From Escarpia spicata (lineage: Eukaryota > Annelida > Polychaeta > Sabellida > Siboglinidae), in contig OZ023206.1 in the NCBI GenBank assembly GCA_963995525.1, positions 26,648,655-26,712,654 of the forward strand: DNA of 64,000 nt. The letters are read 5' to 3'. The notes under the pieces are model-generated. The model worked only from the letters and a program-made list of their open reading frames with translations, made no database searches and was not told the DNA's origin. The translations under genes were made by a program, and so were the position numbers. Each line of letters opens with the position of its first letter. Position 1 is the first letter of the stretch. Below are positions 35,606 to 51,265 of the stretch, in pieces.

Positions 35606-35858
35606 TGGTTGATATATCAACAATGAGATCGTAATCGGAAACAGAATGAGATGGGCAGGACATGTGCACAGAATGAGCGAAAATAGATTGTCAAAAAGAG
35701 CATGGAAGGAGAAGAGGGTGGCAAACGAAGAGGAAGACCAACGCTGACGTGGAATGACACCTTGAAACGGGATCTTGGGAGGGCAGGTGTGAACAGCTAA
35801 AATTAGAAGATCATAGCGGAGGATACAAAAAGAGGAGCTGAACGCAGAGAGAGGTGGA
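35606..35858 (+). pseudogene. RTE-type LINE C-terminus fused to the L2-like 3' end
   Basis: The frame gives YINNEIVIGNRMRWAGHVHR, then MSENRLSKRAWKEK and, after a frameshift, RGRPTLTWNDTLKRDLGRAG. This is the post-RT tail of an RTE-type LINE. It directly follows the L2-like 3' terminus (ataagaagtcactattatta). The join is at the same place as in the minus-strand copy at 5.75-5.86 kb, but here the RTE segment runs on for at least 130 bp more, to the GA-rich array. Confidence 0.78.
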
Positions 35859-35860
35859 GG

Positions 35861-36640
<780 letters not shown>

Positions 36641-37623
36641 TGCATTAGTGGTGACAAAAAACTACTCGTTTATGAATTAAAAACTAATTTTATTCGATGT
36701 CTAAATCGGCAAACTAGAGCACTGCGTATCGCAATTTATTTCGATGCAAGTTAAAAGCGAGTGGTTTATGCAATTGAGATTTTCTTTTTTTGATTCATTT
36801 CATAATTAGACAATTCTGGGCAACAGGAGCAATGGGGTGGTGCAAGAGTTAGGTGGGAACCTCGAGGAACGACTAAGGTCAAACGAACCGAGAGTACCAG
36901 TCGATGTGTTCATCATTCATTCAAATCTTCCTCTTTAAACCGTTACATCAGTCTGACCAACCATTTGCAGTTGGGTTCTGTGGATGACTGGTAAGCACGA
37001 ATCGAACCAAATAGTGTTGCCGTGCAGATAAATTAGTTTTATGAATCTCAGCCAATGACGTAGTCGTCAAACGAGGTTAATGATTGTGGTCAAACAACGG
37101 AGCCAATAAACTCAAAAACAACCACCTCGCATTAGTCCAATTTCTACAACTCTTTGATATGCCATATGTGTCGTGGTTAAACATATAAATCCTTATAAAA
37201 TCGTAAATTCGTATAATATTTTGCATTGGTTAAACGCGATGTAGTATTCCCATTCTGATCGCTTGTCACCATTTACTACGCTACCAAGCATATATATATA
37301 TATATATAGCTGGAATCAAATTCTGCCTAACATCCAATATATGTTCCATTAGAAATAATACGTTTGCCCCTCGATGTATGATGAACACCAGATAATATGT
37401 AGTGTATCATTATTTTATTCATTTTAACCAAATCCGTATTAAGACGGGATACGGTAATATTTTATGCTAAATTCCGTGATATCCATACAGCATACTGGTA
37501 ATCCTTATAATATGGCCTACGGTACACTTTGTTTGCTCTTCAGTGCAGAAGAGCTGATTGAAGCGTCGACTTGCGAATAATTAAAAAATGGAACAATCAT
37601 TGCTCAGTGCCTCGCCACCAGAC
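36641..37623. other. Unassigned AT-rich sequence
   Basis: A short (TA)n is at 37291-37309. No gene recognised. Confidence 0.5.
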
Positions 37624-37823
37624 NNNNNNNNNNNNNNNNNNNNNNNNNNNNNNNNNNNNNNNNNNNNNNNNNNNNNNNNNNNNNNNNNNNNNNNNNNNNN
37701 NNNNNNNNNNNNNNNNNNNNNNNNNNNNNNNNNNNNNNNNNNNNNNNNNNNNNNNNNNNNNNNNNNNNNNNNNNNNNNNNNNNNNNNNNNNNNNNNNNNN
37801 NNNNNNNNNNNNNNNNNNNNNNN
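37624..37823. other. Assembly gap (200 N)
   Basis: Exactly 200 undetermined bases, a scaffold gap of conventional size. The flanks read ctcgccaccagac and cttacaccacctgccgc. Confidence 0.99.
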
Positions 37824-38110
37824 CTTACACCACCTGCCGCATTTCTTACTAAATGTCTATTTACTTTCAGACGTTGTGTTAACTTCATTGCACCGCCAAT
37901 AAAATACAGAACACGTCCGTGTTGACCATTCCACTTAACAGAAGCATTTTATACACATATTGTTGTACACAGAAAGTACATAGACATAATGGGCATTGTA
38001 TTTGTTTGCGAAACGTGCCGTAATAAACAACACTGTGAGTGTAACAACAGTTGGATTAGGTGTTTCGTTGTTGACACTAACTATTGTTGTAGTTATCGGG
38101 GACGACGAAA
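37824..38110. other. Unassigned sequence
   Basis: Nothing recognised between the gap and the SINE fragment. Confidence 0.4.
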
Positions 38111-38320
38111 ACTTTCACTCCGCTGTATGAATGAGTACCTGGCTACATACAGTGGTGGATATTTACGTACGAATCGTTTTCGCGTATTATTTGCAGCGTG
38201 GCTGAACGTTCCAGAGAAGTCTAGATGGTGTTCGATTGAATGGGTCTGCCAGTAAGTACAGTATAACGCGAATGAATAGTCATAAGGACTGGAAGCGACA
38301 CTACATAAGAACATATGTTT
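38111..38320 (+). mobile_element. tRNA-derived SINE, 5'-truncated
   Basis: Starts in the body at the gctgtatgaatgagtacctg phrase and runs through the tail (aggactggaagcgacactac, ataagaac). The tRNA-like head with the pol III boxes is missing. Same family as the copy at 22291. Confidence 0.85.
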
Positions 38321-39400
38321 ACTTTTTTATATTCCAGTTTTCGTAATAATAAAACAGTTGTCGATTTTCGCTCTTCATTTTTTCTATTCTCTTTTTCACC
38401 AAGTCGTATTTCGTCTTGGCTGTCTAGTCACAGCGAAGCTACATGTTTCGTGTTTCCAAATTATTTTTCTGTACAATTTAACATAATAACGTATTGTCAC
38501 GTTACAGCCTATTGAGCGAAAAGTAATTACGTGTTTCTGTTACTGACGGTGTTGTGTCGCTAATTCCAAGTATCCATAAGCTTCCACTAAGCTTAGCAAC
38601 CCGATGTAATCACGCTACGACCACAGCTTCGACCAACGCGACGTCTCGCGGGAATGCGTGATACACGCAATATATAAACTATCAATAAAACTGCTAATTA
38701 ACTGGATCAATGATTGTAACAGTGTTGACTGTTTTTGTTCTATATTCATAACACGTTATCTGGTTTGCACGTAACACGTATTATTGGCATTGCCACATAT
38801 CTGTAACAACTATTTCTTGCCACTTTTGCTAAATAACATTCCCGATATAGTCAAAGAAAAGCTTAGTACACATAGTTTACAAGGATTTGCCAAGTATGTT
38901 CAAATCATTTTTTTACAAAATTATCTTGTAACATGCACAAGACAAATTTGCTATATACGTATGCAAAATTAAGAACCGACAACCACCTGTCAACTTTATA
39001 CAGTACAACACAGTACCTAAACGACAAACACAATAATCATGTAAGCTTGCTCACACTACACACATGCTCACATTTATTTTATAAATAAAAATTATTTTTC
39101 ATTTTTTGTATTTATTTATTTTTTCATTTTTTCTTTTCACTCAGATGATGTATTAATTTAATTCAGGTGATGTATTAATCAGTTACATTTGTTATCATAG
39201 AAGGTGGCTCCTCGATAGCGACTATTATAGTCTTACAGGAGTCTCCTGACCCTACTTTTTTGCTATTTACAATGCATTATGCAATGTTCATCATAAGGTT
39301 ATACATTTGTATTATTTTGTATTTTTGACATGGATGTATTGTATGTATAATCAAATATCTGGGTCAAATAAAAACAAATTCTTCTTCTTACACTTGTTAC
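38321..39400. other. Unassigned AT-rich sequence
   Basis: Includes T-rich sequence at 39070-39140. Short ORFs only. Confidence 0.5.
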
Positions 39401-39415
39401 ACCCACAAACCCACA

Positions 39416-39976
39416 TATATACATTACCGACAAACATACATGCATGTATACATACCTACATACATGCATGCATGCATGCACATATACATATACAAACCCA
39501 TTTACTTGCACACGTGAGTACGTAAGTACACACGCGAGCGCGAGCGCGCGCGTTCATACATACACACAAACACACAAACACACAAACACACAAACACACA
39601 AACACACAAACACACAAACACACAAACACACAAACACACAAACACACAAACACACAAACACACAAACACACAAACACACAAACACACAAACACACAAACA
39701 CACAAACACACAAACACACACCCATACCCATCCACACGCGCACACACGCACACACGCACACACGCACACACGCACACACGCACACACGCACACACGCACA
39801 CACGCACACACGCACACACGCACACACGCACACACGCACACACGCACACACGCACACACGCACACACGCACACACGCACACACGCACACACGCACACACG
39901 CACACACGCACACACGCACACACGCACACACGCACACACGCACACACGTGAACGTACTCACGCGCGCACGCGCGCG

Positions 39977-40033
<57 letters not shown>
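39416..40033. repeat. Compound CA-type array with octamer blocks
   Basis: Begins with imperfect (CATA)/(CATG) tetramers (39416-39500). A pure (ACACACAA)-type octamer block follows (about 39561-39720), then a short cccatacccatcc word, a pure (CACACGCA) octamer block (about 39736-39945), a GCGC-rich patch, and (CA)n to 40033. Confidence 0.96.
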
Positions 40034-40035
<2 letters not shown>

Positions 40036-40036
40036 A

Positions 40037-40513
40037 CCATGCCCACTCATCGGTATTTTGGTCAGGAAGATGTCATCACATGTAAAAGGGGCAGCTGTAC
40101 CCACTCCTAGTGGGAGACACACATTAAGCGCGTTTCCAGCGTTACACCACGGAATACTATTCCCGGTTTATAGACTTTCCGCAACGGTTGTCAGCCGCCA
40201 TTAAGGGACCGCTACGAGTTTAATAAAATTGCACTGGCGCAAAGTAATCTTACGAAATCGTCGCTCCCGTTGTAATTGGCCGGTGTTGAGAAACAGATGC
40301 GGTAATTTCGGTTTCGTTGGTGTCACAGATTAATATCTGCCGCACACACTCACTAGATAAAGTAATAAAACGTCGAGATGCGTAAGATATATCTCTTCTC
40401 GTTATTCCACTGTGACGTCGAAGAATGACGCCGTCTCACGTCAACGCTATTGGCGACGTATCCGTCTAGGAACTGCTGACGTCACATGACAAATGAATGG
40501 ACGCAGAACACAA
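40037..40513. repeat. Tandemly duplicated unique segment, copy 1
   Basis: From ccatgcccactcatcggtat to acgcagaacacaa. About 90% similar by eye to 41134-41598, 1097 bp away. It carries a perfect CRE-like palindrome tgacgtca near its end. No ORF of interest. Confidence 0.93.
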
Positions 40514-41133
<620 letters not shown>

Positions 41134-41134
<1 letters not shown>

Positions 41135-41598
41135 CATGCCCACTAACCGGTATTTTGGCCAGGAAGTTATTATCACATTTAAAAGAGGCAGCTGTACCCA
41201 CTCCTAGTGGGAGACGCGCATTAGGCGTGTTTCCAATGGTACACCACTTAATACTATTCCCGGTTTACAGACTTTCTGCAACGGTTGTTAGCACACCGCC
41301 GTTAAGGGACCTCTACGAGTTTAATAAAATTCCACTGACGCAAAATAATCTTACGAAATCGTTGCTCCCTTTGTAACTGGCCGGTGTTGAGAGACAGATG
41401 CGTTAATCTCGGTTTCGATGGTGTCACAGATTAATATCTGACGCACATACTCACTAGATAAAGTAGTAAAACGTCGCGATGCGTAAGATATATCGCAACT
41501 CGTTATTCCACTGTGACGTCTCACGTCAACGCTATTGGCGACCTATCCGTCTAGGAACTGCTGACGTCACATGACAAATGAATGGAAGCAGAACACAA
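41134..41598. repeat. Tandemly duplicated unique segment, copy 2
   Basis: Second copy of 40037-40513, with a deletion of about 15 bp near 41520 and scattered substitutions. Together with the CA arrays the duplication unit is about 1.1 kb. Confidence 0.93.
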
Positions 41599-42145
41599 CG
41601 ACGAGTCGTCGTGACTACTCGTTCATTCCTTCGCTTCACCGTTTGTATTCGCAGATGCGAATCACACAAGACTATAGTGATAAATATTTTAAATAATACT
41701 ACATTTACACGATATTTGGCGTACTATGTTTGCACATCTTGATTTCTGAGAAGAGAATATAAGTTAAACTTAAGAAGACAATTTGATAACCTTTGAAACA
41801 TCGATATTACAAATGCATACACAGTTGGGAAGCAAATTCATGAAGTGTCAAGATTTGCCAATTTAGTAAAGAAACCGATTTTTTTAAGACAACTTCAGGT
41901 ATCACCTTTACTGCAATGATTATCATTATCAATTCTGATGCTACATCCGCGATTGTTTCTGAGATAATCTCGATATTATTTTGAACGCTTTTATCGTTTA
42001 CGCCGAGGATTTCTACAACAGTCTAGATAAGATGCAATCTATCCTGCCAATGACAAGTGTAATATCAATAGCATCTACCGATCATCTAGCTCAGAATCAG
42101 AAACGTTTAATCAGAAATACGCTTCCTCGAACATGTTTGTCATTG
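41599..42145. other. Unassigned sequence
   Basis: No gene or repeat recognised. Confidence 0.45.
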
Positions 42146-42522
42146 TGGTGCGCAGCGGCAAAATGGATAGAGCATCGGACTTTCAATCGAGAGAACTCAG
42201 GTTCGAATGTTGTGCTGCCGTGTCGAACGTTAGGCGCGTTTGTTCACTCTAAGTTGCTTCAGCTCGCTCAGCTGTAAGAGTGTGTTCCTGGCTATTGACA
42301 GTGGTGGGTATTTATTATTTTGTATTAACTGCAACGTGACTAAATACTTCCCAGATAAGTCGAGATGGTATTCGATCGAACAGATCAGCCAGGGATTAAA
42401 TTGTAAAGCGATTTGAGCAGGCCCAAAGACTGGACACCGCGCTATAGAAGAACTGACCTTTACTTGCATAAACATATCTGGAAGTGTAGAAGAACTTACC
42501 TTTACTTGCATAAACATATCTG
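42146..42522 (+). mobile_element. tRNA-derived SINE, full-length with duplicated tail
   Basis: Head with A-box-like cggcaaaatggatagagc and B box aggttcgaatg (42199-42209). The body phrases of the family follow. The tail word tagaagaactgacctttact (42445) is repeated 42 bp later as tagaagaacttacctttact (42487), both followed by tgcataaacatatctgg. Confidence 0.88.
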
Positions 42523-43339
<817 letters not shown>

Positions 43340-43362
43340 ATTTACTTATTTATTTATTTATT

Positions 43363-46300
43363 TGTGTAAACGCATATACCTGATGTTATATTTTGAGGTC
43401 AAAATAAACTACTCGTTTTAAGAATTTTTGCAAGCTGAACAATTTTTATGAACTGGGCAACGAATATAATTGTTTAACTTTGAAGATATACAACTGTCAT
43501 GATGGGTTTACATTTCTGGTGGCTTGCTGACACCATGTGGGCATGTCGTTGAGGGTAACATCCCTGCCTATGTAGACAAACCTTCTTGTTGATCGTATCA
43601 TCTGACAGGGAGCATCCCCGTGTTGTTTTCTTTAAAATAAAATTGTAGGATTTTACAAACATTCTACAGCAGGTCAATGACATAACAGCCAATAACGCAT
43701 ATGCCATTGTAATAAAATCTGATTCGATATTTTGCGCACATCATTAAAAATGTCAATATTATCCTCAATGTAAAAGAGAAATAATGACCTATTCCCGGTA
43801 GCAGCCAGACAAACGATATCATTGTGTCTTGGAAGCAGAAGACTGTGATTATGATGAATCTCGATGATGGACGATAACAGGGCACTCCTTTGTGTCGGTT
43901 TGTCGGAGTCTGTATGCGCTCCGGGCAGGCGGCGTCTATGGTGAAGAAGTGTAACTGTTGACGTCATGGATATGTATTCGGTTCTTCAAACTACTGCAGT
44001 CAGGTCTGCAGCATACGTGTCACTGGGGCGTGATAGCGTGGTGTTTAGAAGATTGTACTCTCAATCGATAGATACGGCTTAAGACCGCAATTACTGTCCG
44101 TCCGCCGTTACCCTGAACGAATCGTTATGAAAATAGCGCTTCGTATTGGTGTAATGAGCGAATTTTCTTCGTCGTCGAGCATTGTTTTACATGCGACATG
44201 TTGGTACAGTAAATATAGAATATAGTATTGCATTAGATATTTCACGATGTAGCAATATATATGCGCTAGTCGCTCGCTTATTTGCACAGCGGCCAGTTTG
44301 TACAATGCACCAATATTTCAAAAATCCGTCACCAGATCGGGATGAAATTGATGGGTATCAGGTTTGGGTGGTTTTTTTCTTTAAAAAACGTGGTATATAA
44401 CGTTAACGAATTTTCCACACGTGATCAGTTAATTAAAGTGTTATGCAAAAGATTAAAGAGAATCTATAAATAGATTAACCATCCAGCAGAGGATAGTTTA
44501 CAATGGCCGACTATGTCAAATCTATTTTGGTCTCATCCCGATACCGGATTTGAAACCTCTTCCTATTCGGAAATTGCGTTCACTCCATGTTGCTTTAGTA
44601 CACTGGGCTGCATAAATAAATCATCACCATCATTTATCATCATCAGCGGAGGAATGTAAGTTCATTTGTTATGTGGCTTATCGGTCCAGTGTTTGCTCAG
44701 CACAGCCTCCCATGGGTGAAACCACTTACAAACATATATCACAATTAATGTTATTCACATGCAGGTTTCAAAGGATTGTCAACTTAGATACGTCGAATTA
44801 TACAATCAGTTGCAATTAGGTGCATTCCAATTAGTGATGCAAAACTCATTACATAAGCGAAGTAGTAGCATAATCGTAAAATACTTGACCGTGCAACGGA
44901 AAAGAGACTCAATAAATGCATTTCCATAACCCATCACCATTTTATGATTTTATCGCCACAACTAACTTTATGAGCTCATAATGTTGTCTGAGTAACAAGT
45001 GTCCTTACAATCCAGGCAAATACACCGGACGACCCTGAAAAACAGGTTTCTGCGAACAAGTTTCAATCACAAGACCAATAGCATTGCCAGTGTCATCAGC
45101 CATCATACCGCTTTTCTTCTTTAAAAAGACATTTGCGGAAATGGCTAAAAGCCAGAAATTATATTTTTGCTTCGCGTGATAGTTTTCATAGATATATACG
45201 ACGTCTGATTGCCGAGCGACAAAGTGATCAACAGCTTCGTCTACAATAGGCAAGATAACAAACTGAAACATTATGCTATAAAGTATATATAACCCAACAT
45301 GGGTGATAAAACAGGTTTTAGCGTTTTAAAGCGGGGATGATGTTCTTTATTTGCTAGCATTTATCTATATATCTCTGTTAATACTTCAATAAATATGTTG
45401 AAGGTTTATTGCCCGCCGCATTGCACTGCATTGCATTTAATAAGCCCGAAACAGTTCGCAGTGTGAAAGTTGCGCCCGCGAAATGTTATAATTGTAAACA
45501 AAAACATTCAATTTACAAACAGCTGTTATTGGCACTTATTGCGTTGAAATTTGCTCGTTCTCACGATCCTGACTTAATCGGAACTAAGTACGCCTCTACA
45601 ATTGATTCAGCAAAATTCCTACAAATATTTACTGAACAAACTGGAAGCAATGTACATATGCTTTCTGTAGAAACGCTGCATTATAGAAATGAGTAACGAA
45701 GCACTGACAAATACTTCACGTCCATGTAAGTTATCTGATAAGTAACGAATAGTTGCCGTGTATATAATACGCAACTGATGTTCGGCGATCACTCGATGAA
45801 TAGGCGTATCATGTGGATGCACATACGTTAAAAACGAGGGAAAGGGTTGTTTTTCATTGAATGAAAGAGGGTTTTTGTATTCACACAAACAAACGAGATA
45901 AGGTGTATACAATATAGTGGTGAAATATCGCATTGCCAATGATATGCCGTTTTGTTCTGGCGAAAACGTGTCTGTTTCTGATTACATAATTGAGTTTGAT
46001 ACAATCCCCGAAACACCCATTTTTTTCAACGGTGCCATGTTAGAAGGTGTGGACAAGCATGGTCGTTAAAACGAGGTGTTTTTCAAACGAAGAAAGGGAT
46101 ATGTTGTCTGTGAATTTTCATATTGCCGAAGAAAGGGACTTGTGTTTATGTCTGGGTAATAACACGGTTGCACATGAAGTGACCCTCAAGAGGTTTGAAA
46201 TCGAGGTCATCGCTTGCCGCGAGCTTCGTGACCGGCTGCATCAAACGAATGATGCAGCGTTTCTTTCACGTACGCTGACACAATATTGATTCTACTATCA

Positions 46301-46825
46301 TCTTGATGCACGTTATGCAAGACAAACAATGTATTTGCATCATATTTTCAACGGGTAATACCGTTCGTTATCCATAAGCATTTTTTCACCAGGGATAGTT
46401 ACGACGTGCCTCGAGTATTTCCATTCTCAGCCAATCAATCGGCTTCATCCGGCTTCGATTTCCGGACGTCTTCGCGCCTAGGTTATCATTATTCTTCTTC
46501 GATTATTCTGTCATGTCGTAGTTACCCGGTTCGTTATCTGCATCGACCAGGTCCGCATTTTATCGACCAGGTCCGTGTTTCGGGTTTTTGTTTCGTGGAC
46601 GCAACCCAAAATAGCGCGTTTGTGATCGCAAGGTGGCGGATACGTCTTAACGCAAGGCATCCTGTCGTTGTTCTCCTCGTCGTTCCCTGTCTTGAGGGGT
46701 GAGGCTGGCTTGGATACGTCGACATCCTGGGTGACAATTAATGTCGACAGGACCCACAGCACTGATGCCGCACGATCGACGAACAAGACAGTTAACATGT
46801 ATAGGCTGTTTTAAGAAGTACACTC
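43363..46825. other. Unassigned 3.5-kb stretch, no gene recognised
   Basis: ORFs of 95-106 aa (45409-45696 plus, 45619-45939 minus, 46511-46798 minus) show no domain I know. The only structure noted is a 15-bp direct repeat (atcgaccaggtccg-) about 20 bp apart near 46544 and 46563. Confidence 0.5.
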
Positions 46826-46868
46826 ATACGCACACGCACACGCACACGCACACGCACACGCACACACA
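46826..46868. repeat. (CGCACA)n hexanucleotide repeat
   Basis: About seven copies. Confidence 0.92.
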
Positions 46869-47191
46869 AACGCATCTCAGGAAATTCCAAGATGAACAAT
46901 CATGCCTTGATAAACACTACCCATTATTAATGATTAGAATATGCGTTACATACGATACCGTTCTAGGCGTCATGCTATCTGTCTGGTCGCAGTTGGCAGA
47001 TCATTTTCTTGCGCAACAGCATAATAAAAATAGCGACTTATCAAAACAACGCGCACTATTTCAATAATACGACTATGATTAAGAGCATGGTGATTGTTCC
47101 CGCTTTTCTACGAGTAGGTCTATGCAAAGGGGAAGACGGGGTAATGTGTACCATTGGGGCAAAGTGAAACATGTTTTGCGTAGACTGGGAA

Positions 47192-47284
47192 GTGGAGACA
47201 TCTGGTGGAAAGAGGCGTATCTGCCCAATCAACAGTTCTACCATTGGGCTACTGGTGTGCCAGTGCACGGGTAGATGTCTCCAC
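47192..47284. repeat. Nested inverted repeats
   Basis: An outer perfect 12-bp pair, gtggagacatct (47192-47203) and agatgtctccac (47273-47284), encloses an inner 7-bp pair, gcccaat (47223-47229) and attgggc (47243-47249). This could be a structured RNA or the core of a small element. Class unknown. Confidence 0.55.
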
Positions 47285-47299
47285 GTCACATTCTGAACA

Positions 47300-48333
<1,034 letters not shown>

Positions 48334-48476
48334 ACTTACAACAACAAAACTTATATTTTGTCTGTTCATGACCTCTTCTGGTCTTATTGATTCAGGTGCG
48401 GGGCGGTTAGTATTGTAGACTTTTGAAAATTCAGCTTTTCCCGGTAGCTTACGCAACAAAGGTACCGCCTCTCAGT

Positions 48477-48675
48477 GTATATATTTTTTTATTATTATTA
48501 TCTTGCGTGTTTTATATTAATTTTACACAATGCCTTTATTTATTTATTATTATTATATATTTAATTATTATCTTAATATAACTTATCATCTTAATATATT
48601 GTCACCTGTTTTAATTAATTGTTATCATTAATTTTATCTAACTTATTAATGTTGTGCTTATGCACATATGCATAT

Positions 48676-48712
<37 letters not shown>

Positions 48713-48855
48713 ATGTATATATATATATATTTGTATGTTAACCGCCTCCGAATCCGATTGGATATAGCGAGATTGATGGCACTAAGTGTTCTTATTATTA
48801 TTATTATACTATTATTATTCTTATATTATTATTATCATACTATTATTACTTCGCC
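48477..48855. repeat. AT-rich simple sequence: (TTA)n and (TA)n
   Basis: Imperfect TTA/TTAT runs at 48487-48650, (TA)n at about 48675-48731, and TTA runs at 48791-48850. Confidence 0.85.
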
Positions 48856-49735
48856 CGATATGTGGCGTGGTGAGTGGGAGCCGAGAACGTATTTGTGGAT
48901 AGGGACGAGTGCATCTGCAATAAGTGACAGTTGCACGCAATAGTGGTTGTTTAGTATTTAAATTTGTTTACAATTTCTACATTTCCCGAGCACAACTTTC
49001 AAATAGCGAATACTGTTTTGGACTCATTAAAAGCAATTCGGTGAATAGTATAGATAAATGTTAATAAACGAGAAATGGACGTGGTGCCTTTAATACAGAC
49101 CCGAAAACACATCTGCGTTCGATAGCACTTTTTACAGCGCAATGAGCAACGGCTTCTAATAGACATTATTATTTTGTTATTTCCTTTGTGTATTAGATCT
49201 ACATTCCCTCTACTTACCGGTGCAACGTAAATCAGTGCTAAATCTCTAATAGGCCCTATAGTAAACACCAAAACAATATCAGATCTTTATTAAAAGAAAC
49301 CACGCACAAAGCAGCGGTCATGTAACTCCACAATATCGTTCATCGCGCCCGTAGGAACACTAACCGGAATGTTTTAGTGTATTCTTTTACCGAAATAGCT
49401 CAGAGTTCCTCGTTAATGGCTTTATGCATGAATACCTGTGTCTCCTATATGCTAAGTATATTTTACGGCCTTGTTGTTTGACAAAGGTTCACCACTCCCA
49501 ATCCGTGAAGAGAATGATTTCAATCTGAATGTCAAGCCCGTTTGTCGTGTATGAACCGGTAGCAGACTTCCATCGTCAAACACATGCATGCACGTCAGGT
49601 ACAAAACCATAAACTTGTTTTGCGGGTTTGCGTGTAGACCGCGTGAACAATGTCAACGACCTGTGTTCGAACAATTACACAAACTATATAGAGAATGTTG
49701 CGGATTGCTTGCTTTAATACAGATATGTGACACAC
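48856..49735. other. Unassigned sequence
   Basis: No gene recognised. Confidence 0.45.
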
Positions 49736-49748
49736 ACGCACGAACGCA

Positions 49749-49937
<189 letters not shown>

Positions 49938-50411
49938 CAAAACAAAAAGTTAGATAACCCCAACGTTAGCCCACTAATATATAGGCCTATATAGATTCAA
50001 CGGCGAAATTTGCATACAGATTACAGATCGTACTGATTTGAACTGATTCTCTGAAGGTACATCACGCCACTAACGAGAATATCGTTCTCTTTGGTTTTCT
50101 TCTTTTTTCAAATGTCCAATTTCCTTGCGCACGACCGCATCTACGTGTTGCTTTTTTTGGCATCACATCAGATTACTGCAATAACATAACTTAGTTTGCT
50201 AGATATATTGACCCGCTTAGTTCGGGATCAAGCTGAAAATATGCTACTCCAACGTCCGCTCCGTACTTTAGTATGCATTACAAACATGGATAACCAATAA
50301 GAAGATTGAGAGCTGACTGAGAGGTTTTGAAGGGGTAACTCAGAAGGATCTTGCGAATATGTTAGAGCAGAAAGGAGAGTAGATGGAAGATCTTCTAGGT
50401 ACAGTAAACAC

Positions 50412-50523
50412 ACCCTCCTTCCCTCCCTCCCTCCCTCCATCCCTCCCTCCCTCTCTCTCTCTCTCCCTCCCTCCCTCCCTCCCTGCCTCCCTCCCTCCCT
50501 GCCTCCCTCCCTCCCTCCCTCCC
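50412..50523. repeat. (CCCT)n/(CT)n microsatellite
   Basis: Imperfect ccct tetramers with a (CT) stretch near 50451-50464. Confidence 0.95.
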
Positions 50524-51265
50524 GTCTTCTTTACTTTAGAATGAGTACTTAAGGGTTATTAAGCAACCTGTCATTCAACTCAAGAAACAGTGGCTCATTT
50601 TGTACAATGGCATGCGTGTATCAGAGTATTTTCCAGTGAATGCACGAGATGCATACATCATGTACATAACGTCTTAGCGAATTCACAGAATTGGCTGGTC
50701 AACGATATTCAGCATATTCGCTGAACTCCGCCGGCACGACAAACCAATAAAACGCGGCTTTCCGCGTTTTATCGGCAATAAAATAACCTGCACTACTTCC
50801 AGTAGCCTTTTTAATACCTTTGTGCAGTAACCTTTTCCACAACGTCGTACAATACATCCGTCTCAGTAATGTAATGTACCGACCATTGTAATAACCTCGT
50901 CAAATAGTCTAGTCAATGTGTGACAAAACAGTTATCTTACAAACAGCAAAAGAAACGAAACCAGCGGTGTCTGATCCGAAATGTTCTGTACTGCAGAAAA
51001 AGTACTGAACGTTTTGAAAATCGAGGATTTGGGGTATCCTCAAAGTGCATGGCAATCAATTGATTCGTATGTTGAGCACTGTGAATCAGACATGACCATT
51101 GTCAAACAGATGTTCGCGATGGGTTGCCAATTAGTGATATTAACAAACATACCCGTCCCCTGACGGGATAACTTGGTAGTTCATACGTGGCAGTCGTGAT
51201 ATCAATTGTTACCAAATTGTTAGACAACACAGAGCATCGTTACATAAACACTTTAACACGTTCTC
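50524..51265. other. Unassigned sequence with one perfect hairpin
   Basis: At 50747-50772 ataaaacgcgg and ccgcgttttat form a perfect 11-bp stem with loop cttt. No gene is recognised around it. Confidence 0.5.

Noticed and set aside
39561..39945. CRISPR-like array
   Set aside because: Direct octamer repeats without spacers, in a eukaryotic context.
45409..45696. 95-aa ORF as a host gene
   Set aside because: No recognisable domain and no neighbouring exons.
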